Shown here: one piece after another, positions 19,873 through 29,995 of the stretch
How the letters are laid out: every line of letters begins with the position of its first letter
How positions within the stretch are numbered: position 1 is the first letter of the stretch
DNA from: Janthinobacterium sp. 67
Lineage (GTDB): Bacteria > Pseudomonadota > Gammaproteobacteria > Burkholderiales > Burkholderiaceae_D
DNA length: 64,000 nt
Reading direction: 5' to 3'
NCBI RefSeq assembly: GCF_002797895.1
Contig: NZ_PGES01000001.1
Span: 3,410,001 to 3,474,000, forward strand
The notes under the pieces: generated by a model
What the model was told of the DNA's origin: nothing
Database searches by the model: none
The model's input: the letters and a program-made list of their open reading frames with translations, nothing else
Position numbers and translations under genes: made by a program

Positions 19873-20556
19873 TTATTTGTCGCCCTCCGGCATCACGACT
19901 ACAGCTGGAACGTCATTTTTCTGCACGATTGTGAACGTCTTGAATGCTGGCCGGGACTGGATGATCGTGACGGACTTGTCCACTTTACCGACATATTTTC
20001 GAAATGACTCAACTGTAGCGTCACATCGTGATCCCACAATGATTTCCCTAAGAACAAACGTTTCACTAAACGGTAGATAAAAACTTCCATTGATAGGATC
20101 TGGTTCTTTCAACTCTCCAAGAAGCCGCCACTCTTCTTCGTAAGACCAACCTTTTGCCTTTGTAGTCGAAAGTCCCTTCATCATGTCAAACGTGACGCCG
20201 CCGTGCGGGTCGTTGGGGACCAAGATGTGAGTCGTCCGTTCTTCGGTGTATGTGATCTGAGTTGGCATGTCCTCATCCGTCACATCAAATCCCAAACATA
20301 CGCCCTGATGATTCTGGGTATAGTGTGCCCACATAAGCGGGCTTTTCCAGTGTTCGACCATACATAGGAGGCCTACGTTTTTGATGTAGTGTTCGAGCAC
20401 CTTTTTAAAAATGTATCGTCCATCACGCCCTTCAAACTTTATGCTTTTCAACTCGAAAGGATCGTTGAGATTATCGAATCGTGAAAACCGCATACGGCGT
20501 TCTGGCAAAATGTAGTCAACGGCGTTTTTAAGGGTAGTCATGTGGTAAAGGCGCAT
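19873..20556 (-). CDS. DUF2971 family protein
   Basis: About 227 residues, soluble. Features of DUF2971 are visible: LYHMTTLKN at the start, FSRFDNLNDPFELKS, MWAHYTQNHQGVCLGFD (the W-x-H-Y block) and EEEWRL. The start ATG at 20556 has GGAG four bases upstream. Codon use is AT-rich compared with both sides, suggesting recent transfer. The biochemical role of the family is unknown, though members are often found in variable regions. Confidence 0.8.
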   Translation of the reverse strand: MRLYHMTTLKNAVDYILPERRMRFSRFDNLNDPFELKSIKFEGRDGRYIFKKVLEHYIKNVGLLCMVEHWKSPLMWAHYTQNHQGVCLGFDVTDEDMPTQITYTEERTTHILVPNDPHGGVTFDMMKGLSTTKAKGWSYEEEWRLLGELKEPDPINGSFYLPFSETFVLREIIVGSRCDATVESFRKYVGKVDKSVTIIQSRPAFKTFTIVQKNDVPAVVVMPEGDK

Positions 20557-20599
20557 AAAACTCCATAGCAGCAACACCTGGCAAGGGTATTAGGCAAAT

Positions 20600-20977
20600 C
20601 TACTTCGAGCTGCCTTTTAGTTTTCCATACATTACCCAGTTACCCACATAGAAGAGGAAAAACGATGTGAGCGGTAGTCCGAGTGCCAGCCGTAAGGCTA
20701 GATACGTATCTTCCAAACGGCTCGCCCGAATAGGAATTAGTCGGTCGATGGTTTCGCGTGAATCTCTCATGCTTCCGCATAGGATAGGTTTTTGAAAATC
20801 GGGTTCATTCGGATCGAGGCACTGACGGCCCATCTCAATCGAATTTTTCGCTTCGGACGCAATGTATTCTGAAAGCTTTTGATATTGGTAGTAGCTATAT
20901 CCCGACCAAACGCCAAAGCCAACAAGTGATGTTAGAGCGATTGCTATAGCCAGCCGTTTAAGTCGTTGACGTATCAT
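20600..20977 (-). CDS. two-pass membrane protein, unknown
   Basis: About 125 residues with a basic start (MIRQRLKRL), a hydrophobic helix at roughly residues 9-28, a periplasmic-length loop with two Cys (QCLDPNEPDF..ILCGS) and a second helix near residues 95-118. AT-rich codon use matches the DUF2971 gene. It lies 43 bases upstream of that gene on the same strand, so they could be one transcript. Frame extends further upstream, but the ATG at 20977 starts right before the helix. Confidence 0.6.
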   Translation of the reverse strand: MIRQRLKRLAIAIALTSLVGFGVWSGYSYYQYQKLSEYIASEAKNSIEMGRQCLDPNEPDFQKPILCGSMRDSRETIDRLIPIRASRLEDTYLALRLALGLPLTSFFLFYVGNWVMYGKLKGSSK

Positions 20978-21136
20978 AATCTTCAGTTGGCTACAGGAAT
21001 AACAGCGTGAAAAGTTTATCATTATTGCACGTGCGAAGAGTCTAAAGCGCGCCCAAGGGAAAACCACAATAGCGCGTGTGGATTTCCCCCATCACGATCA
21101 GACCACTGCTGGCCTTCAAGGCTTGGGCGGAGCCAA

Positions 21137-22792
21137 TTAAATCGATTCTTCCCCCCGCCTCGCCGGCGCCCTGAACCACTCCTCCGGCGGCACCACCTGC
21201 GATTCTTTCGGGTCATCGATGTAATGCGGCGAGGTAATCTGCACGTCGAATTCGTTGAAGACGTCGATGATGTTCTGGTGCAGCCGGTTCAGCACTTCGG
21301 CGCGCTGGCGCGGGACTTCGGCGCTGGCGTAGGCGACGAGGCGGTATTGCACGTAGTAATCCTGCAAGGCCAGCTGCATGACGTAGGGTTTTGGCGAGGT
21401 GGACAGCTCCGGCGTGCGCGAGGCGGCCAGTTCCAGCATGGCGTGCACTTGCCGCCACGGCGTGGCGTAGCCGATGGTGACGGTGGAGTCGAGCACGAAG
21501 CCGCCGCCGGGCTGGGCGCGCGAATAGTTCTTTGTCGTTTGCGACATCACCCACGCGTTCGGCAAGGCGACCTCTTCACCCAGCCCCGTGCGCAGCCGCG
21601 TTTCGAACATGCCCACGTCGACCACGGTGCCCTCGCTGTCGCCCACGCGCACATATTCACCCTTGCGCAGAGCGCGCGTGTACATCAGGATCAGGCCGCT
21701 GGCGCCCTGGCCCACGATGCTCGACGCGCCGATCGACACCATCAGGCCCACCAGCACGGACAGGCCCTGGAAGGCGGCCGTGTGCGAGCCGGGCAGATAC
21801 GGATACGCCATGGCCAGCGCGAACAGCCAGATCACCACGCTGGTGATGCGGCGCGTGGGCAGGGCCGTGTCCTTGTCCAGCCAGCCGATCTGCAATTCGC
21901 CGCTTTCCACGCGCTTGAACAGCGAGGCGGCCGTGGCGGCGATCAGGCGCGCGATGGCGAAGATCACGCACACCAGCACCAGCCCCGGCAAGGCGCCGAT
22001 GATGGCGTGGAAGACGTCGGCCGCCACGTCGAACAGGTAGCCGCTCAGGCTTTCGCCCCAGGAGCGCGTGTACGGCAAGCGGCCCAGCACGAAGGCGGCC
22101 CACAGATAGGTGGCCATCAGGCGCAAGCCCCACAGCACGGCGCTCAGCAGCTGGTAGGCGAAGGCGATGTAGTGCTCGGCGTCGAGCACGCGCACGTTTT
22201 TCAGGCGCACGTCGCGCAGGCGCGAGGCCAGCAAGATGCCGCTGCGGCGCTTGGCCCAGCGGTAAAAGCGCGTCAGGCCCATCCATACCAGCCAGAACAC
22301 GAGCGTGGCGACCGCGCACACGGCGGCGGCGATGGCCAGGTAGCGCCAGCTGCTTTGCTCACGATAGTCAAGGACGGCTTTGCGCAATTCCTCTGCCGCC
22401 GTTTTCGCCACGCTTTCCGTCGTGTCGCCGGCCAGCAGGTTGACGTCGCCAGGCACGACGACGAACAGCTGCACGCCATCGAGCAGCACTTGCGTGCCTT
22501 CGGAAATCGTGCGCGTGCTCGCCAGCAAGGGACCGTTTTTCGCCAGCACGCTTTCCAGGCGGCGCTGCGCCCCGATGGCCCGCTCGTCCGGCGGATAGCC
22601 GGCCAGCGCGGCGCGGAAGACGAATACCTTGCGGTTGGCGAACATCAGCGGCGCCGTCCTGGCCGCCGCAAGCTGCGACGGCGCCACGACGGCCCCGGCC
22701 TCCGCAACGAGCGCGGGCACGCCATCGTCCGCATGGGCTGCGGGCAGCAGAAAAATGGTCAACAGGCACAACAGGCGGAGCAACGCGGACAT
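21137..22792 (-). CDS. MscS-family mechanosensitive channel
   Basis: Large MscS-like protein of about 551 residues. A signal peptide (MSALLRLLCLLTIFLLPAAHA), a periplasmic domain to about residue 150, then several helices. The pore region is recognisable: GLMVSIGASSIVGQGASGLILMYTRALRKGEYVRVGDSEGTVVDVG, followed by the cytoplasmic beta domain with LPNAWVMSQTTKNYSR. Opens under membrane tension to release solutes in osmotic downshock. The start at 22792 is chosen from the signal peptide; the ribosome-binding site is weak. Confidence 0.9.
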   Translation of the reverse strand: MSALLRLLCLLTIFLLPAAHADDGVPALVAEAGAVVAPSQLAAARTAPLMFANRKVFVFRAALAGYPPDERAIGAQRRLESVLAKNGPLLASTRTISEGTQVLLDGVQLFVVVPGDVNLLAGDTTESVAKTAAEELRKAVLDYREQSSWRYLAIAAAVCAVATLVFWLVWMGLTRFYRWAKRRSGILLASRLRDVRLKNVRVLDAEHYIAFAYQLLSAVLWGLRLMATYLWAAFVLGRLPYTRSWGESLSGYLFDVAADVFHAIIGALPGLVLVCVIFAIARLIAATAASLFKRVESGELQIGWLDKDTALPTRRITSVVIWLFALAMAYPYLPGSHTAAFQGLSVLVGLMVSIGASSIVGQGASGLILMYTRALRKGEYVRVGDSEGTVVDVGMFETRLRTGLGEEVALPNAWVMSQTTKNYSRAQPGGGFVLDSTVTIGYATPWRQVHAMLELAASRTPELSTSPKPYVMQLALQDYYVQYRLVAYASAEVPRQRAEVLNRLHQNIIDVFNEFDVQITSPHYIDDPKESQVVPPEEWFRAPARRGEESI

Positions 22793-22867
22793 GGCAGAAA
22801 TGAAAGAGTGACAAGAAGCACCCATCATGCCATGTAATCCTGGAAACTCAAGGATCACACGTACTGC

Positions 22868-23557
22868 TCAGCTCGCATCGTGGAAAATGATGCCCAGGGT
22901 ATGGCGCACACCCGAGCGCAGGCGCGACACGCCGTGGCGCATGTTCACGCGGTAGCTGCCGCGCGTGCCATTCACGGGACGCAGCGCGACGGGAAAAAGG
23001 ACGGCGTCGCCCTGCGCCAGCGGCACCACTTCGGCGCGCGACTGCATGCGCGGGCGTTGCTCCATCAGCACGAACTCGCCGCCCGTGAAATCATCTTGCG
23101 GGCGCGACAGCAGCACGGCCAGTTGCAGCGGAAACACGTGCTCGCCATACAGGTCCTGGTGCAGGCAGTTGTAATCGCCCTCGCGGTAGCGCAGCAGCAG
23201 GGGCGTGGGCCGGATTTGCCCGGCCGCATGGCAGCGCGCGAGGAAATCGGCGTGGCTGGACGGAAAGCGCGTCTCGATGCCCATGGCGGCGTGCCAGCGG
23301 TTGGCGATGGCCGCCAAGGGCGAATACAAGCCCGCGCGCAAGGCGGCCACCACGTCCGGCAGCGGATGCGCCCAATATTGGTACTCGCCCTGTCCGAAGC
23401 CGTGGCGCTGCATCACCACACGGCTGCGAAAGCGCGACGCATCGTCGTACTGGGCCGCCAGCGCCGCGCACTGCGCGGGATTGAGCAAGCCCGGCACGAC
23501 GGCGCAGCCATGTGCATTCAGCTCATCCTCGATGCGCTGCCAATCGAGCGCCATCAT
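22868..23557 (-). CDS. 2OG-Fe(II) oxygenase (prolyl-hydroxylase-like)
   Basis: Double-stranded beta-helix oxygenase of 229 residues. Iron ligands are HxD in NCLHQDLYG (His133, Asp135) and His208 in NMRHGVSR; Arg218 in SGVRHTLGI fits the 2-oxoglutarate contact. It starts inside the last codons of ada (overlap of four bases) and is thus co-translated with it. E. coli ada is followed by alkB, also a 2OG-Fe(II) enzyme, but the motif spacing and the missing AlkB R-x-N-x3-R signature place this one nearer the prolyl 4-hydroxylase class. Substrate unknown. Confidence 0.85.
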   Translation of the reverse strand: MMALDWQRIEDELNAHGCAVVPGLLNPAQCAALAAQYDDASRFRSRVVMQRHGFGQGEYQYWAHPLPDVVAALRAGLYSPLAAIANRWHAAMGIETRFPSSHADFLARCHAAGQIRPTPLLLRYREGDYNCLHQDLYGEHVFPLQLAVLLSRPQDDFTGGEFVLMEQRPRMQSRAEVVPLAQGDAVLFPVALRPVNGTRGSYRVNMRHGVSRLRSGVRHTLGIIFHDAS

Positions 23558-24609
23558 CGCTCACCCTCGCGTTCCAGCAGCGCCTGCTTGCGCTCCACGC
23601 CCCAGCGGTAACCGGACAAGGCGCCATCGTTGCGCACCACCCGATGGCAGGGAATGGCGACGGCCAGCGCATTGGCGGCGCAGGCACCGGCCACGGCGCG
23701 CGCGCCTTGCGGGGCACCGATGCGGCGGGCCAGCTCGGCATAGCTGACCGTGCTGCCGGCGGGAATCTCGCGCAAGGCTTGCCACACGCGCTGCTGGAAC
23801 ACGGTGCCGCGCACGTCGAGCGGCAAGTCCAGGCCGATAGCTGGCGCCTCGACCAGGCCGACGACTTGCGCCACCGTCCGCTCGTAGTCAGGCTCGGCGC
23901 CACGCAGCTCGGCTTGCGGAAAGCGGTCCTGCAAGTCGCGCAGCAGCACTTCCGGATCGTCGTCGATGAGAATGGCGCAGATGCCCTTGTCCGTGCTGGC
24001 CACGAGGATGGCGCCCAGCGAACAGGCACCGATGGCGAAGCGGATCACGGCGCCGCTGCCGCCGGCGCGAAACGCGCCCGGCGTCATGCCCAGCAAGCCC
24101 GGCGTGGCCGCGTACAGGCGGCCGCTGGAATTGAAGCCGGCCGCATATAACGTTTCCGTGACGTTCGCTTCGCCCTGCAAGCCGGCTTTGAGGCGCTCGC
24201 CGCGCCGCGCCGCCGCGTACGCTTTGGGCGTGATGCCCGTGTGCGCCTTGAAGACGCGGTGGAAGTGAAAGCGGCTCATGCCGGCCGCCTGTGCCAGGCT
24301 GTCCAGGTCGGGCAGCTCGTCGCTGGCGTCGATCAGCCGGCAAATGTCGGCCACGATGGCCGCCTGGCGCTGGGCCAGCGGCGGCAGGTTCGGCTTGCAG
24401 CGCAAACAGGGGCGAAAGCCGGCCGCCTCCGCCTGCTCGCACGTAGCGTGGAAAGCGACGTTGCGGCGCAAGGCGGGACGCGCGGCGCAGGAAGGCCGGC
24501 AATACACGCCCGTCGTGCGCACCGAATAATAAAAGACGCCGTCGGCATCGGGCGCGCGCCGCTGCAGGGCATCCCAGCGTTCATCGTCAGTCAGGTAAGC
24601 GTGTTCCAT
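23554..24609 (-). CDS. ada: Ada: methyl-accepting regulator and O6-methylguanine-DNA methyltransferase
   Basis: Repairs alkylated DNA and activates its own regulon. Zinc-bound methyl-acceptor domain with Cys37, Cys41, Cys68 and Cys71 (VYCRPSC, RPCLRC), then an AraC-type helix-turn-helix (MSRFHFHRVFKAHTGITPKAY), then the methyltransferase domain with active Cys321 in IPCHRVVRNDG. These positions nearly match E. coli Ada. 351 residues from the ATG at 24609, which has GGAG upstream. The downstream oxygenase overlaps its stop. Confidence 0.95.
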   Translation of the reverse strand: MEHAYLTDDERWDALQRRAPDADGVFYYSVRTTGVYCRPSCAARPALRRNVAFHATCEQAEAAGFRPCLRCKPNLPPLAQRQAAIVADICRLIDASDELPDLDSLAQAAGMSRFHFHRVFKAHTGITPKAYAAARRGERLKAGLQGEANVTETLYAAGFNSSGRLYAATPGLLGMTPGAFRAGGSGAVIRFAIGACSLGAILVASTDKGICAILIDDDPEVLLRDLQDRFPQAELRGAEPDYERTVAQVVGLVEAPAIGLDLPLDVRGTVFQQRVWQALREIPAGSTVSYAELARRIGAPQGARAVAGACAANALAVAIPCHRVVRNDGALSGYRWGVERKQALLEREGER

Positions 24610-24789
24610 GGCGAACTCCGTACAAATCAATAACAAGTCACCAGCATAGCCAGCAGCGGCGCACGCCACACTCCGGCGCTTGCTTTTGAATTCAAAAAAG
24701 CCTGGCGGCAGGCATCGTGCTCGGTGCTAAAATCGGCCATCGCGCCTCCACCCGGCGGCGCGCCCTGCCCGCGCCTCGGAGAAACCGCA

Positions 24790-25509
24790 TTGGACGATCA
24801 CAATACACAAGAAAATACGCCCATTTTCCAGCGCATCAAGGATTTTCTGCTGGCCGGCATCGCCGCCGGACGCTGGAAGGAAGGCGACGTGATTCCATCC
24901 GAGCAAGCACTGGTAAAACAATTCGGCGTCTCGCGCATGACGGTCAACCGCGCCGTGCGCGAACTGACGAGCGAACAGGTGCTGACCCGGCGCCAGGGTT
25001 CCGGCACCTATGTGGCGCAGCAAAAATACCAGGCAACCTTGTTGGAAATCAAGAGTATCGCCGATGAAGTGCGGGCGCGCGGCCATATCCACCGCAGCAG
25101 CTTGCAATTGCTGGAACGCACCAAGGCGTCCGACTTGCTGGCCAAGCAATTCGGCCTGCCGCCCGAGCACCCGCTGTTCCATTCGCTGATCGTGCATTTT
25201 GAAAACGGCGTGCCGATCCAGGTGGAAGACCGCTGGGTCAATCCCGAGTGCGCGCCCGACTACATGACGCAGGATTTTTCCAGCATCACGCCGAACGAAT
25301 ACCTGATGGCCGCCGCGCCCCTGCAAGGCGCCACCTACAGCATCGAGGCGCTGTCGGCGCCGCGCGACATCGCCGAAATGCTGGCCATCGACACCAAACA
25401 GGCGTGCCTGGTGCTGCGCCGCCAGACGCGCTCGGGCGGCAAGATCGCCTCGATCGCCACCATGTGGCACCCCGGACACCGCTATCAGTTCGCAGGAAGT
25501 TTTACTTGA
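24790..25509 (+). CDS. hutC: histidine utilisation repressor HutC
   Basis: GntR-family repressor, HutC subgroup, 239 residues. The N-terminal winged helix-turn-helix is IPSEQALVKQFGVSRMTVNRAVRELTSEQVLTRRQGSGTYVA; the C-terminal UTRA effector domain follows, expected to bind urocanate. TTG at 24790 is taken as the start because CGGAGAAACCGCA lies just before it; the frame also opens at a GTG (24724) whose extra residues look non-coding. Unlike most hut clusters it is not next to the operon but lies 7.6 kb away, beyond the ada region. Confidence 0.88.
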   Translation: MDDHNTQENTPIFQRIKDFLLAGIAAGRWKEGDVIPSEQALVKQFGVSRMTVNRAVRELTSEQVLTRRQGSGTYVAQQKYQATLLEIKSIADEVRARGHIHRSSLQLLERTKASDLLAKQFGLPPEHPLFHSLIVHFENGVPIQVEDRWVNPECAPDYMTQDFSSITPNEYLMAAAPLQGATYSIEALSAPRDIAEMLAIDTKQACLVLRRQTRSGGKIASIATMWHPGHRYQFAGSFT

Positions 25510-25705
25510 GGTCAGACATCGCGATTCGTTAGCACGATTTCGCGCCGACTTTCTCTCGGATTCTCACCAAATCGCGAAAAAAACAGCCATTCCGGGGCAA
25601 AAAAAATCCCGTTTTGGCCGTTTCTGAACTTAACCACTGCGAGCAAATATTCGATGCTATAGTTGCCGCCAGAAAGCGCCGCAGGCGTTTATTTGAGCGC
25701 GCATC

Positions 25706-28700
25706 ATGCCCTGTCAGCCCGGTTCCATCATGCCCCAGAAAGGGATGCATTTGTCGTATTGCAGCCACGCGAGTTTCAGCGCACCACGCCGAAGGCGCCC
25801 TGCGCTGCACCGGCTCGCTCGTACGATGCTGGCGGCAGGCGTGGCGCTCTCGCTGCCGGTGCAGGCGGCGGCACAGGGCATGGCGCCAACAGTGCTGTGG
25901 CCGTACGCTGCCGCCAGCGCCACCGCCCTGGCGGGACTGGCTTGCTGGCAAGCCTGGCGGCTGCGGCAACGGTTGCGCCGCCTGCTACTGCCCGCGCACG
26001 CCCTGGCCGAACAGGATGCGGGGCAAGCCTTGCGCGGCGCCTCGCTGGCTGGCTGGACCTGGCGGCGCCAAACCGGCCGGCTGCAGTTCGCCCCGCAGTA
26101 CCAGGACGTGCTGGGCGACAAGAGCGCCAAACTCGACCATGCGCTGGACGACTGGCTGGCCGAAGTGCACCGCGACGACCGGACACGCCTGAGCCAGGCA
26201 TTTCGCCAGCATCTGGATGGCCAGGCACCCGGCACCTTCAATTGCGAATTCCGTTTGCGCCACAGCGACGGCCACTGGCGCTGGCTGCTGGCGCGCGGCG
26301 CCGTGCTGACGCGCGCCTCGGATGGCGCCGCCACGCAGGCCAGCGGCATCATCTGCGATATCAGCGAGCGCAAGCAGGACGAGCAATCGCGCATGCGCTC
26401 GATGCTGGAAGCGGCGCCCGAAGCCATGCTGGTGGCCGACGTCGAGGGCAAGGTGCATTACGCCAACCAGATCGGCGCGCGCTGCTTCGGCTATCCGCTG
26501 GCCGAATTGACGGGCATGTCGCTGGAACAATTGGTGCCGGAAAGCACGGCCAGTCATTCCGTGGGCGATCCGCAAGCGCGGCACAGCCTGCCGGGCCGGG
26601 TGATGATGGCGCGCCGCCGCGACGGCACGCATTTCCCTGCCAAGGTCAGCCTGTCGCCGCTGCGCATGGCGGGCCAGGTGTTTTCCATCGTCTCGCTGCG
26701 CGACATGACGCAGCGGCAACGCGCCGAGGAAGCGCTGCACGCCAGCTCCGAACGCTACCGCCTGATCGTGCAGACGGCCGCCGAAGGCATCTGGATGACG
26801 GATGCGGACGGCAAGACCACCTTCGTCAACCCGAAGATGGCGCACATGCTGGGCTACACGGTGCAGGAAATGCTGGGCCGTCCCCTGCTCGACTTCATGG
26901 ACCGCGACAGCCAGCTGCTGATGCAGCGCCGCCTGGCCAGCCACGGCAGCTTGGCCAGCCAGCCGGACCAGGTCGATTTCCGCTTCTTCCGCAAGGATCA
27001 GTCCAGCCTGTGGGGCTTGCTGTCGAGCACCAGCATCCAGTCGGACAACGGCGAGCCGGGCGGCACGCTGGCGATGATCACCGACATCACGGAACGGCGC
27101 CAGGCGTCGATCGCCCTGTCGAACTCGAGCCAGCGCATGGCGTCCGTCTTCGGCGCCGTGACGAATGGCCTGGTGGTGCAGGACAGCCACGGCCACATCC
27201 TGGAAAGCAACGCCGCCGCCGAGCGCATGCTGGCGGCCAGCCCGGCCGGCAACAGCCTGTGGCAGGCCATCCACGAGGACGGCACCGCCTTCGACCAGCG
27301 CAGCCATCCCGTGCACATCACCCTGTCGACGGGAGAAGCCATGCGCGACGTGCTGATGGGCGTGCAGCAGCCCGACGGCAGCCTGTCGTGGCTGTCCGTA
27401 AATACCGAGGCCATCCGCGATGAATACGGCAAGGTGGGCATGGTGGTGGCCAGCCTGACGGACATCACGTATCACAAGCGCAGCGAAAGCGCCTTGCGCG
27501 AACTCAATGAACATCTGGAAGAGCGCGTGGCGCAGCGCACGGAGCAGCTCGACCAGGCCAAGCAGGTGGCCGAGGAAGCGAGCCTGGCGAAGGGACAATT
27601 CCTGGCCAACATGAGCCATGAAATCCGCACGCCGATGAATGGCGTGATCGGCATGGCCTACCTGGCCCTCAAGACGGATCTGGAACCGCGCCAGCGCGAT
27701 TACCTGGAAAAAATCCGCTTTGCCGGCGAACACTTGCTGGGCATCATCGACGATATTCTCGACATTTCGAAAATCGAGGCGGGCAAGCTGGAAATCGAGC
27801 GCGTCAACTTCAGCTTCGACCACGTCGTGCAAACCCTGATGACGGTGGTGGCGCCGCGCGCCGCCGGCAAGAACCTGGAATTGCTGTTTGAAATCGACCC
27901 GCAATTGCCGGCCGTGCTCGTGGGCGACCCGTTGCGCCTGGGGCAAGTGCTGATCAACTACGCCAATAACGCCATCAAGTTCAGCGAACAGGGCAGCATT
28001 ACCGTGAAAGTGCGCAAGGTGGTGGCGGACGCGAAGCACTGCCTGGTGCGCTTTGAAGTGTGCGACCACGGCATCGGCCTGTCGCAGGATGAAATGAGCA
28101 AACTGTTCCAGTCCTTCCAGCAGGCCGACACGTCCACCACGCGCGAATACGGCGGCACGGGCCTGGGCCTGGCCATCTGCAAGCAGCTGGCGCAGCTGAT
28201 GGGCGGCGACGTGGGCGTCGACAGCCGTCCCGGCGCCGGCAGCACCTTCTGGTTCACGGCCAACCTGGGCATTTCCGACCAGGCGGCGCCCGCCATGCTC
28301 GACAGCATGGTGCAGACGGCGGCCGCCATGCGCGCCAGCGCCGACGCGGCCCTCGTGATGCGCACGCTCAAGCATGCGCGCATCCTGCTGGTGGAAGACA
28401 ATACCTTCAACCAGCAAGTGGCGCTGGAATTGCTGGAAGAAGCGGGCGCCTCCGTCTGCCTGGCCAACAATGGCGAGGAAGCGCTCGACCTGCTGCGCCA
28501 GACCCAGTTCGACTGCGTGCTGATGGACGTGCAGATGCCGCTGATGGATGGCTTGCAGGCGACGCGCCACATCCGCGCCGACCCGCAGCTGGCGCATCTG
28601 CGCGTGCTGGCCATGACGGCCACGGCCACCAGCGAAGACCGCGTGCGCTGCCTGGACGCGGGCATGGACGATTTCATTTCCAAGCCCATCCAGCCGGCCA

Positions 28701-29164
28701 TGATGTACCAGACCATCGCCAGCTGGCTGCCGGCGCGCGAGACGCCACCGCCACCGGCGCGCAGCCGTGCCGCCCCAGCCTTCAAGACCACCCTGGCGGG
28801 CGACCCGCAAGTGATCGACCTGTCCATCCTGGCCAAGTTGCTGGGCTACAACCCGGAAAAGGTGCGCAAGTTCGCCTTCAAGTTCCTGCAGACGACGCAG
28901 GATGGCTTCGGCGACATCGATGCGGCCCTGGCGCGCGGCGACGTGCACCAGGTGCGCGAACTGGGGCACCGCATCAAGTCGTCGGCGCGCACCGTGGGCG
29001 CCCTGGGGCTGGCCGACCTATGCCACAACCTGGAGACCCTGGCGCCGGGCGAACCGGCCGACGAGGCGGAGCGGGCGCGGCACATCGTGGCGCGCCTGTG
29101 GCCCCTGCTGGAACAGATTACCGAACAAATCATGAATAACACCAGCTTTGCCAATGACGATTAG
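25706..29164 (+). CDS. hybrid sensor histidine kinase with four PAS domains, receiver and HPt
   Basis: 1152 residues. An N-terminal hydrophobic part (about 40-75) may anchor it. Four PAS-type sensor domains follow (about 90-215, 225-345, 350-470, 475-595), each ending in a DITER/DISER-like motif. Kinase: phospho-acceptor His638 ([12 protein letters not shown]), then an ATP-binding domain. Receiver with Asp941 ([11 protein letters not shown]) and a C-terminal HPt with His1088 ([13 protein letters not shown]). All phosphorelay residues are present. Stimulus unknown. The start is uncertain between 25706 and ATGs at 25730 and 25826. The stand-alone receiver at 29235 follows 70 bases later and is a likely partner. 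Confidence 0.93.
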   Translation: MPCQPGSIMPQKGMHLSYCSHASFSAPRRRRPALHRLARTMLAAGVALSLPVQAAAQGMAPTVLWPYAAASATALAGLACWQAWRLRQRLRRLLLPAHALAEQDAGQALRGASLAGWTWRRQTGRLQFAPQYQDVLGDKSAKLDHALDDWLAEVHRDDRTRLSQAFRQHLDGQAPGTFNCEFRLRHSDGHWRWLLARGAVLTRASDGAATQASGIICDISERKQDEQSRMRSMLEAAPEAMLVADVEGKVHYANQIGARCFGYPLAELTGMSLEQLVPESTASHSVGDPQARHSLPGRVMMARRRDGTHFPAKVSLSPLRMAGQVFSIVSLRDMTQRQRAEEALHASSERYRLIVQTAAEGIWMTDADGKTTFVNPKMAHMLGYTVQEMLGRPLLDFMDRDSQLLMQRRLASHGSLASQPDQVDFRFFRKDQSSLWGLLSSTSIQSDNGEPGGTLAMITDITERRQASIALSNSSQRMASVFGAVTNGLVVQDSHGHILESNAAAERMLAASPAGNSLWQAIHEDGTAFDQRSHPVHITLSTGEAMRDVLMGVQQPDGSLSWLSVNTEAIRDEYGKVGMVVASLTDITYHKRSESALRELNEHLEERVAQRTEQLDQAKQVAEEASLAKGQFLANMSHEIRTPMNGVIGMAYLALKTDLEPRQRDYLEKIRFAGEHLLGIIDDILDISKIEAGKLEIERVNFSFDHVVQTLMTVVAPRAAGKNLELLFEIDPQLPAVLVGDPLRLGQVLINYANNAIKFSEQGSITVKVRKVVADAKHCLVRFEVCDHGIGLSQDEMSKLFQSFQQADTSTTREYGGTGLGLAICKQLAQLMGGDVGVDSRPGAGSTFWFTANLGISDQAAPAMLDSMVQTAAAMRASADAALVMRTLKHARILLVEDNTFNQQVALELLEEAGASVCLANNGEEALDLLRQTQFDCVLMDVQMPLMDGLQATRHIRADPQLAHLRVLAMTATATSEDRVRCLDAGMDDFISKPIQPAMMYQTIASWLPARETPPPPARSRAAPAFKTTLAGDPQVIDLSILAKLLGYNPEKVRKFAFKFLQTTQDGFGDIDAALARGDVHQVRELGHRIKSSARTVGALGLADLCHNLETLAPGEPADEAERARHIVARLWPLLEQITEQIMNNTSFANDD

Positions 29165-29234
29165 CTACCGCCAAATCACGTTACGGCAAGGTATCGGCAT
29201 CGACAGCGATGCATATCAACAGGAAGACAGGACG

Positions 29235-29693
29235 ATGAATACTGCATCAAACCAAACAAGCCAGGAACACAATGAAGCAGGCCTGGCGCCGTTGCGCGTG
29301 CTGCTGCTGGACGACGACGTTTTCATGCTCGACGTGCTCAGCGACATGCTCGAGCAAATGGGCCCGTTCGACATCCGCTGCGAGTCGCACAGCGAACAGG
29401 CGCTGGCTACCCTGAAGCAGCACCAGCCCGACCTGCTGATCTGCGACCTGTCGATGCCCGACATCGACGGCATCGAATTCTTGCGCATGGCGGCTGAAAA
29501 CGGCTTCCGTGGCGGCGTGGTCCTGCTGTCGGGCCTGCATTCGGCCGTGCGCCTGGCGGCCGAGCGCCTGGCCATGGCCAATGGCCTGCATATATTGGGC
29601 ACCTTCCGCAAGCCGATGGAAAGCGCGGAATTGCAGCTGATGGTGAACTTGCAGTTGCAGCACACGGCGCGTCTGGCCGGCACGCAAGCCTGA
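29235..29693 (+). CDS. stand-alone response regulator receiver (CheY-like)
   Basis: 152 residues with a single receiver domain and no output domain. Acidic triad in LLLDDDVFMLD and phospho-acceptor Asp in LLICDLSMPDIDG; Lys in FRKPM. The ATG at 29235 is used, since the frame before it (from 29148) overlaps the kinase. It follows the four-PAS hybrid kinase on the same strand and is probably phosphorylated by it or through its HPt domain; output must be by protein contact. Confidence 0.85.
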   Translation: MNTASNQTSQEHNEAGLAPLRVLLLDDDVFMLDVLSDMLEQMGPFDIRCESHSEQALATLKQHQPDLLICDLSMPDIDGIEFLRMAAENGFRGGVVLLSGLHSAVRLAAERLAMANGLHILGTFRKPMESAELQLMVNLQLQHTARLAGTQA

Positions 29694-29995
29694 TCTCAGG
29701 GCCAGGCGGAGGGGCGGGCACGGCGCTGCAAGCGAGCAGGCATGCGGCTTTGCCGCCCTGCCGGCAGCTGCGTCGACGATATGCCTCAAGTTTTTCTGCA
29801 ATAATCGCCACGCTTTGAAAAAATGGGTTATTATTTCAGCCATCCCCGCCTGCATACCTCTGGTCGCACCTTCCAAGAACATTGAATTCGTGCCCATTGT
29901 CCCCATCTTCTCATTGCATTCCAGGAAGCATGGATGGCGAACCAGCGTATGGTTAATTCCAGGCATTATTGATCCCACCCTCATTTGAGGAAAAT
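29694..29995. other. intergenic region without recognised gene
   Basis: The first 80 bases are GC-rich with small imperfect hairpins and could end the receiver transcript. Then AT-rich DNA (around 29815-29840, with GGGTTATTATTTC) probably holds the trxA promoter. No open frame of convincing quality was seen. Confidence 0.5.

Noticed and set aside
19756..20007. 83-codon plus-strand gene at the insert edge
   Set aside because: Only its first third is coding-like; the rest overlaps the 3' end of the DUF2971 gene in antisense, so it is listed as a truncated remnant.
21068..21136. 3' half of the truncated gene on the far side of the insert
   Set aside because: A short open frame exists but has mixed codon use and no recognisable link to the left fragment.
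24724..24789. Upstream GTG start for HutC
   Set aside because: The added 22 residues are Pro/Gly-rich and not conserved-looking; the TTG at 24790 has a ribosome-binding site.
25510..25705. Inverted repeat TCGCGATT/AATCGCGA as terminator of hutC
   Set aside because: The arms are 43 bases apart and the adjacent A run would be on the wrong strand for hutC.
25985..28969. 994-codon open frame opposite the four-PAS kinase
   Set aside because: It is antisense to a gene with all kinase and receiver motifs; its product is His/Arg/Gln-rich without domains, as expected for a GC-rich shadow frame.
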